29,424 nucleotides of DNA from an uncultured Beijerinckiaceae bacterium (GTDB lineage: Bacteria; Pseudomonadota; Alphaproteobacteria; Rhizobiales; Beijerinckiaceae). Shown here in pieces: positions 1 to 8,009 of this stretch (position 1 is the first letter of the stretch; each line of letters begins with the position of its first letter). Under the pieces are notes generated by a model that was given only the letters and a program-made list of their open reading frames with translations, ran no database searches and had not been told where the DNA came from. The position numbers and the translations under genes are program-made. The stretch spans positions 1-29,424 of the forward strand of contig CALMGA010000341.1 in the NCBI GenBank assembly GCA_937863205.1. The letters run 5' to 3'.

Positions 1-2
1 GG

Positions 3-824
3 GTGGGGTCGTGCTGCCAGACTCACTATGAAGCCTTTCGGCGGGTGCTGGAACACAGTGGCGCGCTGCTCATCGGCGGTCGAAGCTTCATCGCGGAAGT
101 GGCCGAGCGGATGGGCGTACCGCCCTCGCGCTTCACCCGCGTTCCCGGTGCGGTCGACACCGAGCGCTTCGTGCCCGGCCATCCCGTCGGCAGCCTCGCG
201 AGCCCGCCGCGCCTGCTCTACCACGGCCGGGTCGACCGCCGGAAAGGCGCGCTGGATTTCCTCACCGCCCTCAGCCTTCTGCGCCAGCAGGGCGTGGCTT
301 TCCAGGCCACGGTGTCGGGCATCGGACCCGATGCCGACCCGGCCAAGGCGCATGCGGCGGATCTGGCGCTGGGGCCGGACCTCGTGCGCTTCACCGGCTA
401 TGCCGACTACCACGACACGCCGCGCATCTATGGCGAGGCCGACATCTTCGCCTCGCCGACCTACGCGGAGGGCTTCTCCAACACCATCCTGGAGGCGATG
501 GCCTGCGGCGTGCCGGTGGCGAGCTGCGAGGTGGTTGGCGTCACCGATTGCCTGCGTCACGAGGAGAACGGCCTGCTGACGGCGGCCGGCGACGTGCCGG
601 CCCACGCCGCCGCCTTGCGCCGGCTGATCGAGGATGCCCCGCTGCGCCGCCGCCTCGCCGAGACGGCGCTCGCGGAATGCCGCGCCGTCTACTCCTGGTC
701 GGTCGTCGGCCGGCGGATCATGGGGATCTACGGCGAGCTTTTCGGCACCGAGCCGGCGACCGGCTTCTCCACCGAGCTGACGTCCTCCCCCTGCCGCTTC
801 CGTATTCACCCGCACCTTTTGTGA
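3..824 (+). CDS. GT4-family glycosyltransferase, 5'-truncated
   Basis: This is the C-terminal part of a retaining GT-B glycosyltransferase that transfers a sugar from a nucleotide-sugar donor. The visible part begins near the end of the N-terminal domain. A GRVDRRKG linker at about residues 75-82 opens the donor-binding domain. The GT4 signature follows at about 150-170: EADIFASPTYAEGFSNTILE and then AMACGVPV, with the E-x7-E pair that binds the donor. Family members are usually 350-420 residues, so 100 or more residues lie upstream of the window; the GTG at base 3 is only an in-frame codon. The stop overlaps the start of the PIG-L gene in a GTGA, so the two are probably co-translated. The acceptor cannot be told; a glycolipid or polysaccharide is the natural guess. 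Confidence 0.88.
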   Translation: MGSCCQTHYEAFRRVLEHSGALLIGGRSFIAEVAERMGVPPSRFTRVPGAVDTERFVPGHPVGSLASPPRLLYHGRVDRRKGALDFLTALSLLRQQGVAFQATVSGIGPDADPAKAHAADLALGPDLVRFTGYADYHDTPRIYGEADIFASPTYAEGFSNTILEAMACGVPVASCEVVGVTDCLRHEENGLLTAAGDVPAHAAALRRLIEDAPLRRRLAETALAECRAVYSWSVVGRRIMGIYGELFGTEPATGFSTELTSSPCRFRIHPHLL

Positions 825-1582
825 CCCCTGCGTCGCCTCCTGCCGCACTGGCGCTGTCGCCACACCTCGACGATGCCGCCTTTTCCGCCGGCGGCACACT
901 GGCCGAGCTGGCGCAGGCCGGGTGGCGGGTGGTGGTCGCCACGGTCTTCACTCGCAGCATCGCCGGGCCCCGAGGCTTCGCCCTCGCCTGCCAGCTCGAC
1001 AAGGGCCTCCCGGCCGACCTCGACTACATGGCCCTGCGCCGCGACGAGGATGCCGCCGCCTGCCGCCGCCTCGGCGCCGAGCCGCGCTGGCTTCCCCTGC
1101 CGGAAGCGCCGCATCGCGGTTATCATTCGGCACCGGCCCTGTTCGCCGGCCTGCACGCGAACGACGCGGTCGTCGCCGATCTCGTCCCTCTGCTCGGCGA
1201 CCTCGTCCGCGAGTTGCAGCCCGCGCTGATCCTGGCGCCGCAGGCGATCGGCGGCCACGTCGATCATCGCGCGCTGGTGCAGGCGCTGGCCCATGTCATC
1301 GACGCGGCACCGGTCCTATGGTGGCGGGATTACCCCTATGTCGACCGGGATGCGCCGGTTGCCCCCTTCGCCGAGCGCTTCGCCGGCCTGCACGACGTGC
1401 AGGTTCCGCTCGCGCCGGCGAGCAGCGCGGCCAAGCTCGACGCGGCGCTGGCCTATCGTAGCCAGATCGGTTTTCAGTTCGGCGGGGTGGACGCGCTGCT
1501 CCGACGGTTCACCCAGGCCGAGCCGGTCGAGCGGTTCAAGTCTCGCCGGGATCGCTCGCCGGTACGGATCGACCCGACCTGA
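821..1582 (+). CDS. PIG-L family deacetylase (LmbE-like)
   Basis: This is a zinc-dependent amidohydrolase-type de-N-acetylase of 253 residues. Family members remove acetyl groups from GlcNAc-containing glycolipids, mycothiol or bacillithiol precursors and related glycans. The metal-binding motif SPHLDDAAFSAGG sits about 11 residues from the start (usual form PHPDD), and GGHVDH at about residues 143-148 supplies the second histidine group. The GTG start at 821 was chosen because it overlaps the glycosyltransferase stop (GTGA). The reading frame is open further upstream, but that stretch is only the antisense-like shadow of the glycosyltransferase. I see no Shine-Dalgarno sequence, which fits translational coupling. 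The substrate is probably the product of the upstream glycosyltransferase, which is inference. No signal peptide is visible, so it is probably cytoplasmic. Confidence 0.85.
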   Translation: MTPASPPAALALSPHLDDAAFSAGGTLAELAQAGWRVVVATVFTRSIAGPRGFALACQLDKGLPADLDYMALRRDEDAAACRRLGAEPRWLPLPEAPHRGYHSAPALFAGLHANDAVVADLVPLLGDLVRELQPALILAPQAIGGHVDHRALVQALAHVIDAAPVLWWRDYPYVDRDAPVAPFAERFAGLHDVQVPLAPASSAAKLDAALAYRSQIGFQFGGVDALLRRFTQAEPVERFKSRRDRSPVRIDPT

Positions 1583-1593
1583 GGCGACTCAGG
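1578..1593. terminator. Perfect hairpin shared by two convergent stops
   Basis: CCTGAG-GCGA-CTCAGG is a 6-bp perfect stem closed by a GNRA-type tetraloop. The left arm contains the TGA stop of the PIG-L gene and the right arm contains the TCA complement of the NUDIX stop. There is no T-tract on either strand, so intrinsic termination is uncertain. It may instead protect or define the 3' ends of both transcripts. Confidence 0.4.
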
Positions 1594-2029
1594 CCGGCTG
1601 CGCTTCGCGAAGGCTGCGGATCATGGTGGCGAGACGTGGTTCCGCGACGCGCTCGGCCGCCTCCCTCACGGAAAACCACTGCCGTTCGCGCTGCTCGCCC
1701 TCGAGCCAGCTCGCGCATTCCTCCTCGACGTCGAGGCGATACACCATCACGCGGCAGGTCTCGTCGACGCGCGTCCCGATCTTGCGATAGGTATAGGCGC
1801 CGATCGGATGCTTATGGATTCGACCTTTGATGCCGGCCTCCTCGAAGGCCTCCTGCGCCGCGGCGGCGTGATCCTTGCGGCCCTTCATCGGCCAGCCTTT
1901 CGGCACGATCCAGCGCCGCGTTTCCCGCGACGTCACGAGCATCACCTCGCAGCCGTCGGGGCCGACGCGCACGGGGAGGGCCGCGACCTGCGGGCGATAA
2001 TGCGGCTCAAGTCTGTTCGTCTTCTTCAT
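1589..2029 (-). CDS. NUDIX hydrolase, DIPP-like
   Basis: This 146-residue protein consists of a single NUDIX domain. NUDIX enzymes hydrolyse a nucleoside diphosphate or inositol polyphosphate linked to a variable group. The core reads GWPMKGRKDHAAAAQEAFEE followed by AGI at about residues 45-67. It fits the spacing Gx5(E)x7(R)EUxEExGU, but the first Glu is Arg and the Arg of REU is Gln. This variant box, preceded by IVPKGWP, resembles the diphosphoinositol-polyphosphate-phosphohydrolase-like group common in alphaproteobacteria. The metal-binding EE pair is kept. The ATG has no clear Shine-Dalgarno sequence. It lies downstream of purB on the same strand, separated by 138 bp that hold an inverted repeat. 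The substrate cannot be assigned from sequence. Confidence 0.85.
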   Translation of the reverse strand: MKKTNRLEPHYRPQVAALPVRVGPDGCEVMLVTSRETRRWIVPKGWPMKGRKDHAAAAQEAFEEAGIKGRIHKHPIGAYTYRKIGTRVDETCRVMVYRLDVEEECASWLEGEQRERQWFSVREAAERVAEPRLATMIRSLREAQPA

Positions 2030-2110
2030 GGCGGGAGCGGCGAGAGGAATCGAAAGACGGCAGCGCCGAGACCGCGCGGGTCGGCACGGACGAAAGGCTA
2101 TCTCGCCTGA

Positions 2111-2147
2111 CTGTTGAGATGTTTCGAAACCTCCGTCTTTTCAACAG
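2111..2147. promoter_or_regulatory. Nested inverted repeats upstream of the NUDIX gene
   Basis: CTGTTGA (2111-2117) and TCAACAG (2141-2147) are exact inverted 7-mers. Between them lies the perfect 10-bp palindrome GTTTCGAAAC (2121-2130). The element sits in the 138-bp gap between purB and the minus-strand NUDIX gene, about 80-120 bp before the NUDIX start. It could be an operator, or a hairpin at the 3' end of the purB transcript. On the minus strand the right arm includes TTGAAA, a possible -35, but I find no convincing -10. Confidence 0.35.
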
Positions 2148-2167
2148 GTAAATTGCGCGCGGCCCGG

Positions 2168-3475
2168 TCAATCCGGCGGGAAGACGCGGGCGAAGATCGT
2201 GTCGACGTGCTTGAGGTGATAGCCGAGGTCGAACGACTCTTCGAGTTGCGCCGTCGTCAGTGTTGCGGCGACGTCGCGGTCGGCCTTGAGCAGGGTGAGG
2301 AAGTCACCCTCGCCGCGCCAGACCGGCATGGCGTTGCGCTGCACCAGGGCGTAGGCGTCCTCGCGCGAAACGCCGGCCTGCGTCAGGGCCAGCAGCACGC
2401 GCTGCGAATGGATCAGGCCGCCGAGACGCTCGAGGTTGCGGGCCATGTTGGCGGGATAGACGGCAAGGTTGGCGATCACGTTGGTCATCCGCGCCAGGGC
2501 GAAGTCGAGGGTGATCGTGGCATCCGGGCCGATCATCCGCTCCACCGACGAATGCGAGATGTCGCGCTCGTGCCACAGCGCCACGTTCTCCATCGCCGGC
2601 ATGACCATGCCGCGCACCAACCGGGCAAGGCCGGTGATGTTCTCGGTCAGCACGGGATTGCGCTTGTGCGGCATCGCCGAGGACCCCTTCTGCCCCTGGG
2701 CGAAGAACTCCTCCGCTTCCAGCACCTCGGTGCGCTGCAGGTGGCGGATCTCCACCGCGAGGCGCTCCAGGCAGGAGGCCACGACCCCGAGCGTGGCGAA
2801 GAACATGGCGTGGCGGTCGCGTGGGATCACCTGGGTCGAGATCGGCTCGGGGGTGAGGCCGAGCTTGGCGGCGACATGCGCTTCCACGCGCGGATCGATA
2901 TTGGCGAAGGTGCCGACCGCGCCGGAAATGGCCGTCGTCGCCACTTCCGCCCGCGCGGCGACGAGGCGGGCTCGGCAGCGGGCGAATTCGGCGTAGGCCT
3001 GTGCCAGCTTGAGGCCGAACGTGACGGGCTCGGCATGGATGCCGTGCGAGCGGCCGATCGTCGGCGTCAGCTTGTGCTCGTGGGCGCGAACCTTCAGGGC
3101 GGCGAGCAGCGCGTCGACGTCGGCGATGAGGAGATCGGCGGCGCGGGTCAGTTGCACGGCGAGGCAGGTGTCGAGCACGTCCGACGAGGTCATGCCCTGG
3201 TGGATGAAGCGCGCGTCGGACCCGACGAATTCGGCCAAGTGGGTGAGGAAGGCGATGACGTCGTGCCGCGTCACCCGCTCGATCTCTTCGATGCGCTCGA
3301 CGTCGAAGACGACGTCGCCGCCCTTGGCCCAGATCGCCGCCGCGCTCGCCGCAGGGATGATGCCCAGCTCCGCCATCGCGTCGCAGGCGTGGGCCTCGAT
3401 CTCGAACCAGATGCGATAACGGGTCTGCGCCTCCCATACGGCGACCATGGCAGGACGGGAGTAGCGGGGGATCAT
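2168..3475 (-). CDS. purB: Adenylosuccinate lyase
   Basis: PurB catalyses two beta-eliminations of fumarate in purine synthesis: SAICAR to AICAR, and adenylosuccinate to AMP. At 435 residues it has the normal length of the short bacterial form. The fumarase/aspartase superfamily signature SSAMPHKRNP is at residues 265-274 on the flexible catalytic loop. TSSD is at 96-99 and GRSHGIHAEP, with the conserved histidines, at 141-150. The N-terminus IPRYSRPAM is typical of the alphaproteobacterial enzyme. The ATG at 3475 is the natural start although the Shine-Dalgarno sequence is poor. It is the third gene of a same-strand run below hppA and the TMEM43-family gene, with 44 bp to the latter. Function is cytoplasmic and tetrameric in the family. 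Confidence 0.97.
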   Translation of the reverse strand: MIPRYSRPAMVAVWEAQTRYRIWFEIEAHACDAMAELGIIPAASAAAIWAKGGDVVFDVERIEEIERVTRHDVIAFLTHLAEFVGSDARFIHQGMTSSDVLDTCLAVQLTRAADLLIADVDALLAALKVRAHEHKLTPTIGRSHGIHAEPVTFGLKLAQAYAEFARCRARLVAARAEVATTAISGAVGTFANIDPRVEAHVAAKLGLTPEPISTQVIPRDRHAMFFATLGVVASCLERLAVEIRHLQRTEVLEAEEFFAQGQKGSSAMPHKRNPVLTENITGLARLVRGMVMPAMENVALWHERDISHSSVERMIGPDATITLDFALARMTNVIANLAVYPANMARNLERLGGLIHSQRVLLALTQAGVSREDAYALVQRNAMPVWRGEGDFLTLLKADRDVAATLTTAQLEESFDLGYHLKHVDTIFARVFPPD

Positions 3476-3519
3476 CGGCGAAACTCAACCACCTGCGAGG
3501 ACGCCGAGGTTGTGGCCGC

Positions 3520-4704
3520 TCAACGCGTCGCGTTCAAGCCCGCCGGGAGGAAGCGCACCTGCCGCCGCGGTCGCAGCCGATAGAACGCGATGACGCCGAG
3601 AACCGCCGCTGCGATGAGTCCGAGCCCGAGCAGCGGCCGCACCACCACCCAGGCGATGCCGATCGTCAGCAGGGTGAGCGGAATGGCCAGGAACAGGGCG
3701 AAGAAGACGATGCCGCCGCCCACGATCGAGCCGAGGAAGGGCAGCACGTCCGCCAACACCCCGAGCGGCATGGCGATCAGCGCCAGGGCGAGGACGAAGC
3801 ACAGGAAGCCGACGCCGCGCAGGATCCAGGTCAGCACTTTCTCCTGCGAACTCTTGTCGGCCAGCATCTGGTCGGCATCGACATCGCCCGGCACGATCAG
3901 GCTGACCCCGTAACCGCCGTTGGTCTTGAACGGGGCGAGCAGCGGCCCGCGCTGTTCGGCCAGCACGCTGACCGTCTGGGCGGGCACGCCGGAGAAGGAC
4001 ACGCGCAGGTCGCCGATCGCCGGCTTCTCCGGGTCATCACCCCTGTAGAAGTTCTGGCCGGAGACGGTGTAGCCTTCGGGCACGGTGGCCGGCGCCGCGA
4101 TCGGCTGATAGTTGCCGAGTTCGTCGAGCAGCCTGGCCGACAGCTTGCGCTCGGCCATCGTCACCTCCGGTGCGGTGAAGATCTGCGATCGGATCGTCAT
4201 CTCCGGATTGCGGTGATTGCCCTTGAAGCTCGACGAGTTGATCGGACCGTCCGACCAGACCTTCTTGTAGGTGGTGGTTGTTTGCGTGGTCTGGCCTCCG
4301 CCGAGCTGGCTGCTGGAGCGACTCTCCTTCTCTTCCTTCCACTGGAACATCTCCACCTTGCGCATGAGGTGGACGAGGTTGTCCCTGGTCAGGTTCATCT
4401 CCGGGTCGCTCAGCGCCCCGTGGGTCGCGAGCTGGCCGGTGAGGTGGACGAGGTGGCGATCCTGCGCGCCGTTGATCGGCGATGGCGATGCCTCGACGAG
4501 GACCTTGGCCGCCTGACTCAGCCCACGGATGGCATCCACCGCGCGGCTCTCGTTCCAGAACAGGACGCCGATCGCGACCAGGAATAGGATGACGCCGAAC
4601 GCGGCGCCGGCGATGGCACCGCCGATCCGCGCGAAGATGTTCGTCGTCGTGCGCTCGACATAAGTGTTGGAGTCGTCCGATGATGACGAGATAGTGTCCG
4701 ACAT
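3520..4704 (-). CDS. TMEM43 family membrane protein
   Basis: This 394-residue membrane protein matches the TMEM43 (LUMA) family, known from the animal inner nuclear membrane and found in scattered bacteria. One transmembrane helix lies at about residues 26-48 and ends in the family motif FWNESRAV. A long extracytoplasmic domain follows, with LVHLTGQL, EMFQWKEEKES, YKKVW and a HRNP segment typical of the family. Four hydrophobic helices lie at about 285-380, and an Arg-rich tail closes the protein. The start is well supported by a GGAGG five bases before the ATG. The biochemical role of bacterial members is unknown; scaffold or membrane-stress functions are guesses. An upstream TATAAG with an inverted repeat may be its promoter. 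Confidence 0.85.
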   Translation of the reverse strand: MSDTISSSSDDSNTYVERTTTNIFARIGGAIAGAAFGVILFLVAIGVLFWNESRAVDAIRGLSQAAKVLVEASPSPINGAQDRHLVHLTGQLATHGALSDPEMNLTRDNLVHLMRKVEMFQWKEEKESRSSSQLGGGQTTQTTTTYKKVWSDGPINSSSFKGNHRNPEMTIRSQIFTAPEVTMAERKLSARLLDELGNYQPIAAPATVPEGYTVSGQNFYRGDDPEKPAIGDLRVSFSGVPAQTVSVLAEQRGPLLAPFKTNGGYGVSLIVPGDVDADQMLADKSSQEKVLTWILRGVGFLCFVLALALIAMPLGVLADVLPFLGSIVGGGIVFFALFLAIPLTLLTIGIAWVVVRPLLGLGLIAAAVLGVIAFYRLRPRRQVRFLPAGLNATR

Positions 4705-4751
4705 GGGCCGCCTCCGAAGCAGCGTCGCAGGCGAGTCCGACGACGACCCGT

Positions 4752-4773
4752 CTTATAGATCACGATTACGTGA
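4752..4773 (-). promoter_or_regulatory. Possible promoter/operator of the TMEM43-family gene
   Basis: On the minus strand a -10-like TATAAG (4757-4752) lies about 47 nt before the start codon. It is directly preceded by the inverted repeat TCACG-ATTA-CGTGA (4760-4773). No good -35 hexamer sits 16-18 bp upstream, so the repeat may be an activator or repressor site. Nothing else is visible in this 146-bp gap except a small hairpin, CACGG-CAG-CCGTG, at 4831-4843, just downstream of the small ORF stop. Confidence 0.25.
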
Positions 4774-4850
4774 GCCCACCAGTTCGAAGAAGCGCAACGT
4801 CGCGGCGATTCACTGGAAAGGCGACGCGGCCACGGCAGCCGTGCGGATCG

Positions 4851-5051
4851 TCAGGTCTCGTGGCGGGCGATATGGGCCAGCACCGACCCGCACAGCTCAC
4901 GCACTTCCTTCTCGGTCAGGACGTGAGGATCGTGCAGTCCTCGTCCAGCGAGGTGCCGGACGTGATCCGATGTGATGTCGTGCTTGGCCGGGTGCTTGGC
5001 CGGATCGAGCTTCTTCAGCGTTTCGGATGCCTTCTCAACCATTGCGGACAT
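4851..5051 (-). CDS. Small conserved protein downstream of hppA
   Basis: This 66-residue, charged, soluble protein has no signal peptide and no membrane segment. The sequence reads like a conserved alphaproteobacterial small protein, with a KLDPAKHPAKHDITSDHVRH core, then LAGRGLHDPHVLT and a C-terminal EVRELCGSVLAHI helix. It starts 22 bp after the hppA stop, so it probably shares the hppA transcript. Two ATGs are possible: 5051, and 5042 (63 residues). The second has an AAGGA at a better distance. I do not know its function. The His-rich, helix-rich make-up gives no catalytic motif. Confidence that it is a real gene comes from position, composition and the absence of a competing frame. Confidence 0.65.
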   Translation of the reverse strand: MSAMVEKASETLKKLDPAKHPAKHDITSDHVRHLAGRGLHDPHVLTEKEVRELCGSVLAHIARHET

Positions 5052-5073
5052 CCTTGAGCAGGGAACGCCACGA

Positions 5074-7215
5074 TCACAGGTGGGCGAGGATCGCCAGCAG
5101 CAGCAGGGCGACGATGTTGGTGATCTTGATCGCCGGGTTCACGGCCGGCCCGGCTGTATCCTTGTAGGGGTCGCCGACCGTGTCGCCCGTCACCGAGGCC
5201 TTGTGCGCGTCGCCGCCCTTGAAGTGCTTGATGCCGTCCTTGTCGACGAAGCCATCCTCGAAGCTCTTCTTGGCATTGTCCCAGGCGCCGCCGCCGGACG
5301 TCATCGAGATGGCCACGAAGAGCCCGTTGACGATGACGCCGAGCAGCGAGGCGCCGAGCGCGGCGAAGGCCGACGCCTTGGATCCCGAGATGAAGAGGAC
5401 GCCGAAGTACACGACGACGGGGGCCAGCACAGGCAGCAGCGAGGGGAGGATCATCTCCTTGATCGCCGACTTGGTGAGCAGGTCGACGGCGCGGGCGTAG
5501 TTCGGCCGCGACGTACCGGCCATGATGCCCGCATCCTCGCGGAACTGCCGGCGCACTTCTTCCACCACCGAGCCGGCGGCGCGCCCCACGGCGGTCATCG
5601 CGATGCCGCCGAAGAGGTAGGGGATCAGCCCGCCGAAGATCAGGCCGGCGACGACGTAAGGGTTGCTGAGGTCGAAGGAGATGGTGCCGACCCCGGCGAA
5701 GTACTTGTACTGATCGGCGTGCGCGGCGAAGTAGTTCAGGTCGAAGTTGTAGGCGGCGAACAGCACCAGGGCGCCCAGACCCGCCGAGCCGATGGCGTAG
5801 CCCTTCGTGACCGCCTTGGTGGTGTTGCCGACCGCGTCCAACGCGTCGGTGGAATGGCGCACCTCCGGCGGCAGGCCGGACATTTCCGCGATGCCGCCGG
5901 CGTTGTCCGTCACCGGACCGAAGGCGTCGAGGGCCACGATCATCCCGGCGAGGCCGAGCATGGTGGTGACGGAAATGGCGAGGCCGAACAGACCGGCGAG
6001 CTGGTAGGTGGCGATGATGCCGCCGATGATCACCAGCGCCGGCAGTGCTGTGGCCTCCAGCGAGACGGCGAGGCCCTGGATGACGTTGGTGCCGTGGCCG
6101 GTGACGCTGGCCTGCGCGATCGACACCACCGGACGCTTGCCGGTGCCGGTATAATATTCGGTGATGACCACGATCAGCGCCGTCACCACCAGTCCGACCA
6201 GCCCGCAGAAGAACAGCCGCAACCCGGTGATCGGCGTGGTGCCGGCCGTACCCACCGTTCCGAAGCCGACGGTGAAGTAGGTGGCGATGGCGAGCCCGAC
6301 GATCGACAGCAGGCCGGTCACGATCAGCCCCTTGTAGAGCGCGCCCATGATGGAGTTGTTGGCGCCGAGCTTGACGAAGTAGGTGCCGGCGATCGAGGTG
6401 ACGATGCAGGTCGCGCAGATCGCCAGGGGATACAGCATCGCCGACTTCAGCACCGCCTGCTGGCCGAAGAAGATGGCGGCGAGCACCATCGTCGCCACCA
6501 CGGTGACGGCGTAGGTTTCGAACAGGTCGGCCGCCATGCCGGCGCAGTCGCCGACGTTGTCGCCCACGTTGTCGGCGATGGTCGCGGGATTGCGCGGGTC
6601 GTCCTCGGGAATGCCGGCCTCGACCTTGCCGACGAGGTCGGCACCGACGTCGGCGCCCTTGGTGAAGATGCCGCCGCCGAGCCGGGCGAAGATGGAGATC
6701 AGCGAGGCGCCGAAGCCCAGGGCGACCAGGGCGTCGACGACCTCGCGGCTGTTGGGCGCGTGGTGCAGGAAGCCGGTGAGCACGCCGTAGTAGCCGGCGA
6801 CGCCGAGCAGGGCGAGGCCGGCGACGAGCATGCCCGTGATGGCGCCGGCCTTGAAGGAGATGTCGAGGCCGCGCGCCAGCGACACCGAGGCGCCCTGCGC
6901 CGTGCGCACGTTGGCGCGCACCGAGACGTTCATGCCGATGAAGCCGGCGGCGCCCGACAGAACGGCGCCGATCAGGAAGCCGACCGCCACCGGCCACGTC
7001 AGGAGAAGCCCGAGCCCGACGAAGATCACCGCGCCGACCACGGCGATGGTGAGATACTGCCTGCGGAGGTAGGCCTGCGCGCCTTCGGCGATGGCGCCGG
7101 CGATTTCGCGCATCCGAGGCGTGCCGGTATCGGCCGCCAGCAGTTGCGAGCCGGTGACGATCCCGTACACGATCGACAGCAAGCCGCCGCCGATGACCAG
7201 CCAAATGCCCAGCAT
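5074..7215 (-). CDS. hppA: K+-independent H+-translocating pyrophosphatase
   Basis: HppA is an integral membrane ion pump that couples hydrolysis of pyrophosphate to proton export. The protein is 713 residues and very hydrophobic, with about 16 expected helices. The substrate loop [11 protein letters not shown] is at about residues 189-199, followed by [20 protein letters not shown] at about 205-224, which carries the Asp residues that bind Mg-PPi. GNTTKA at about 463-468 has Lys where K+-dependent enzymes have Ala, so this should be the K+-independent type, as in Rhodospirillum. I chose the ATG at 7215; an in-frame TTG at 7230 would add five residues but has no ribosome binding site. A strong hairpin lies 28 nt upstream in the leader. 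A small conserved gene follows by 22 bp. Confidence 0.97.
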   Translation of the reverse strand: MLGIWLVIGGGLLSIVYGIVTGSQLLAADTGTPRMREIAGAIAEGAQAYLRRQYLTIAVVGAVIFVGLGLLLTWPVAVGFLIGAVLSGAAGFIGMNVSVRANVRTAQGASVSLARGLDISFKAGAITGMLVAGLALLGVAGYYGVLTGFLHHAPNSREVVDALVALGFGASLISIFARLGGGIFTKGADVGADLVGKVEAGIPEDDPRNPATIADNVGDNVGDCAGMAADLFETYAVTVVATMVLAAIFFGQQAVLKSAMLYPLAICATCIVTSIAGTYFVKLGANNSIMGALYKGLIVTGLLSIVGLAIATYFTVGFGTVGTAGTTPITGLRLFFCGLVGLVVTALIVVITEYYTGTGKRPVVSIAQASVTGHGTNVIQGLAVSLEATALPALVIIGGIIATYQLAGLFGLAISVTTMLGLAGMIVALDAFGPVTDNAGGIAEMSGLPPEVRHSTDALDAVGNTTKAVTKGYAIGSAGLGALVLFAAYNFDLNYFAAHADQYKYFAGVGTISFDLSNPYVVAGLIFGGLIPYLFGGIAMTAVGRAAGSVVEEVRRQFREDAGIMAGTSRPNYARAVDLLTKSAIKEMILPSLLPVLAPVVVYFGVLFISGSKASAFAALGASLLGVIVNGLFVAISMTSGGGAWDNAKKSFEDGFVDKDGIKHFKGGDAHKASVTGDTVGDPYKDTAGPAVNPAIKITNIVALLLLAILAHL

Positions 7216-7242
7216 TGCGTTCCCAGCCAATCAGACGTTCAA

Positions 7243-7262
7243 GCGCCGTCGGTGGACGGCGC
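7243..7262 (-). promoter_or_regulatory. GC-rich hairpin in the hppA leader
   Basis: GCGCCGTC-GGTG-GACGGCGC is a perfect 8-bp stem with a 4-nt loop, between hppA and the divergent CMD-like gene. It would be in the hppA 5' untranslated region about 28 nt from the start codon. No T-tract follows on the minus strand, so it is not a standard attenuator. It could also be a DNA operator. Confidence 0.35.
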
Positions 7263-7342
7263 GGACGATAGGTCGAAGCGCCCTTCTCCGCAAACGATCG
7301 GGGGCGCTCATTGCTGCGCTCAAGATCGCAGCTCTACCGCCG

Positions 7343-7348
7343 TGTCAA
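7343..7348 (-). promoter_or_regulatory. Possible -35 box for hppA
   Basis: TTGACA on the minus strand is a perfect housekeeping-sigma -35 hexamer, about 128 nt before the hppA ATG. At 17-bp spacing the next hexamer is TCTTGA, a poor -10, so this is only suggestive. Confidence 0.2.
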
Positions 7349-7368
7349 CCCCGTCCCTTCGGTGCACC

Positions 7369-8007
7369 ATGAAACAGCCGGCCAAGTGTCTCGCCATCCT
7401 CCTCCTGATCGCGCCGGTGCTGCCGGCCCGCGCCGCGGATCGCTTTCCCGATCTCGCGCCCGGCGCCATGTCGCCCGAGCAGAAGGCGATCTTCGACGCC
7501 ATCGCGGCGGGGCCGCGCAAATCCGCCTCCGGGCCGTTCCAGGCTTGGCTGCGCAGCCCGGTGCTGGCGCAACGGCTGCAGCAGGTCGGCGAATACGTGC
7601 GCTTCCAGACGTCGCTGCCGAAGCGGCTGAACGAGTTCGCGATCCTGATCGGCGGCCGGTACTGGAACTCGCAGTTCGAATGGGCCTACCATTATCCCCT
7701 GGCGATCGGGGAAGGCGTGCCGGCGTCGGTGCTCGCCGACCTGTCGCGCGGGGTCCAGCCGGCCGGCATGAGCGCCGACGAGGCGTTGGTGTACCGCTTC
7801 TCGACGGAGCTGCGCCGCGACAGAAGCGTGTCCGATGCGACCTACGCGCAGGCGCTGGCTCGCTTCGGCGAGCGCGGCGTCATCGATCTGGTCGCCGTGA
7901 ACGGCTACTACGACGTGGTATGCATGACGCTCAACGTGGCGCAGGTGCCGGTTCCCGCCGGCAGCAAGGCGCCGCCGCTCGACGCCCTGCCGGTGCCGAC
8001 CCGCTGA
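7369..8007 (+). CDS. Exported carboxymuconolactone decarboxylase-like protein
   Basis: The protein has 212 residues and a clear Sec signal peptide: MKQPAK, a hydrophobic core, then PARAA with likely cleavage near residue 23. The mature part looks like the alpha-helical AhpD/CMD fold, with LPKRLNEFAILIGGRYWNSQ, FEWAYHYPLAIGEGV and a late VNGYYDVVCMTLN helix. The CxxC thiol pair of AhpD peroxidase is absent, so peroxidase activity is not supported. It may be closer to the gamma-carboxymuconolactone decarboxylase branch, or have no catalytic role. Export of such a protein is uncommon but is seen in rhizobial genomes. It is transcribed away from hppA and its stop lies 2 bp from the thiL stop. The ATG at 7369 is the only start that gives an intact signal peptide. 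Confidence 0.82.
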   Translation: MKQPAKCLAILLLIAPVLPARAADRFPDLAPGAMSPEQKAIFDAIAAGPRKSASGPFQAWLRSPVLAQRLQQVGEYVRFQTSLPKRLNEFAILIGGRYWNSQFEWAYHYPLAIGEGVPASVLADLSRGVQPAGMSADEALVYRFSTELRRDRSVSDATYAQALARFGERGVIDLVAVNGYYDVVCMTLNVAQVPVPAGSKAPPLDALPVPTR

Positions 8008-8009
8008 CC

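Noticed and set aside
2114..3583. A 489-codon open frame on the plus strand opposite purB
   Set aside because: It is the antisense shadow of purB, with Arg/Gly/Asp-rich low-complexity sequence and no recognisable domain. Several long plus-strand frames opposite hppA, gatA, serS and folD are rejected for the same reason.
4972..7368. Long plus-strand frame running into the CMD-like gene
   Set aside because: The first 800 codons are antisense to hppA; only the part from 7369 has a signal peptide and a fold. The real start is there.
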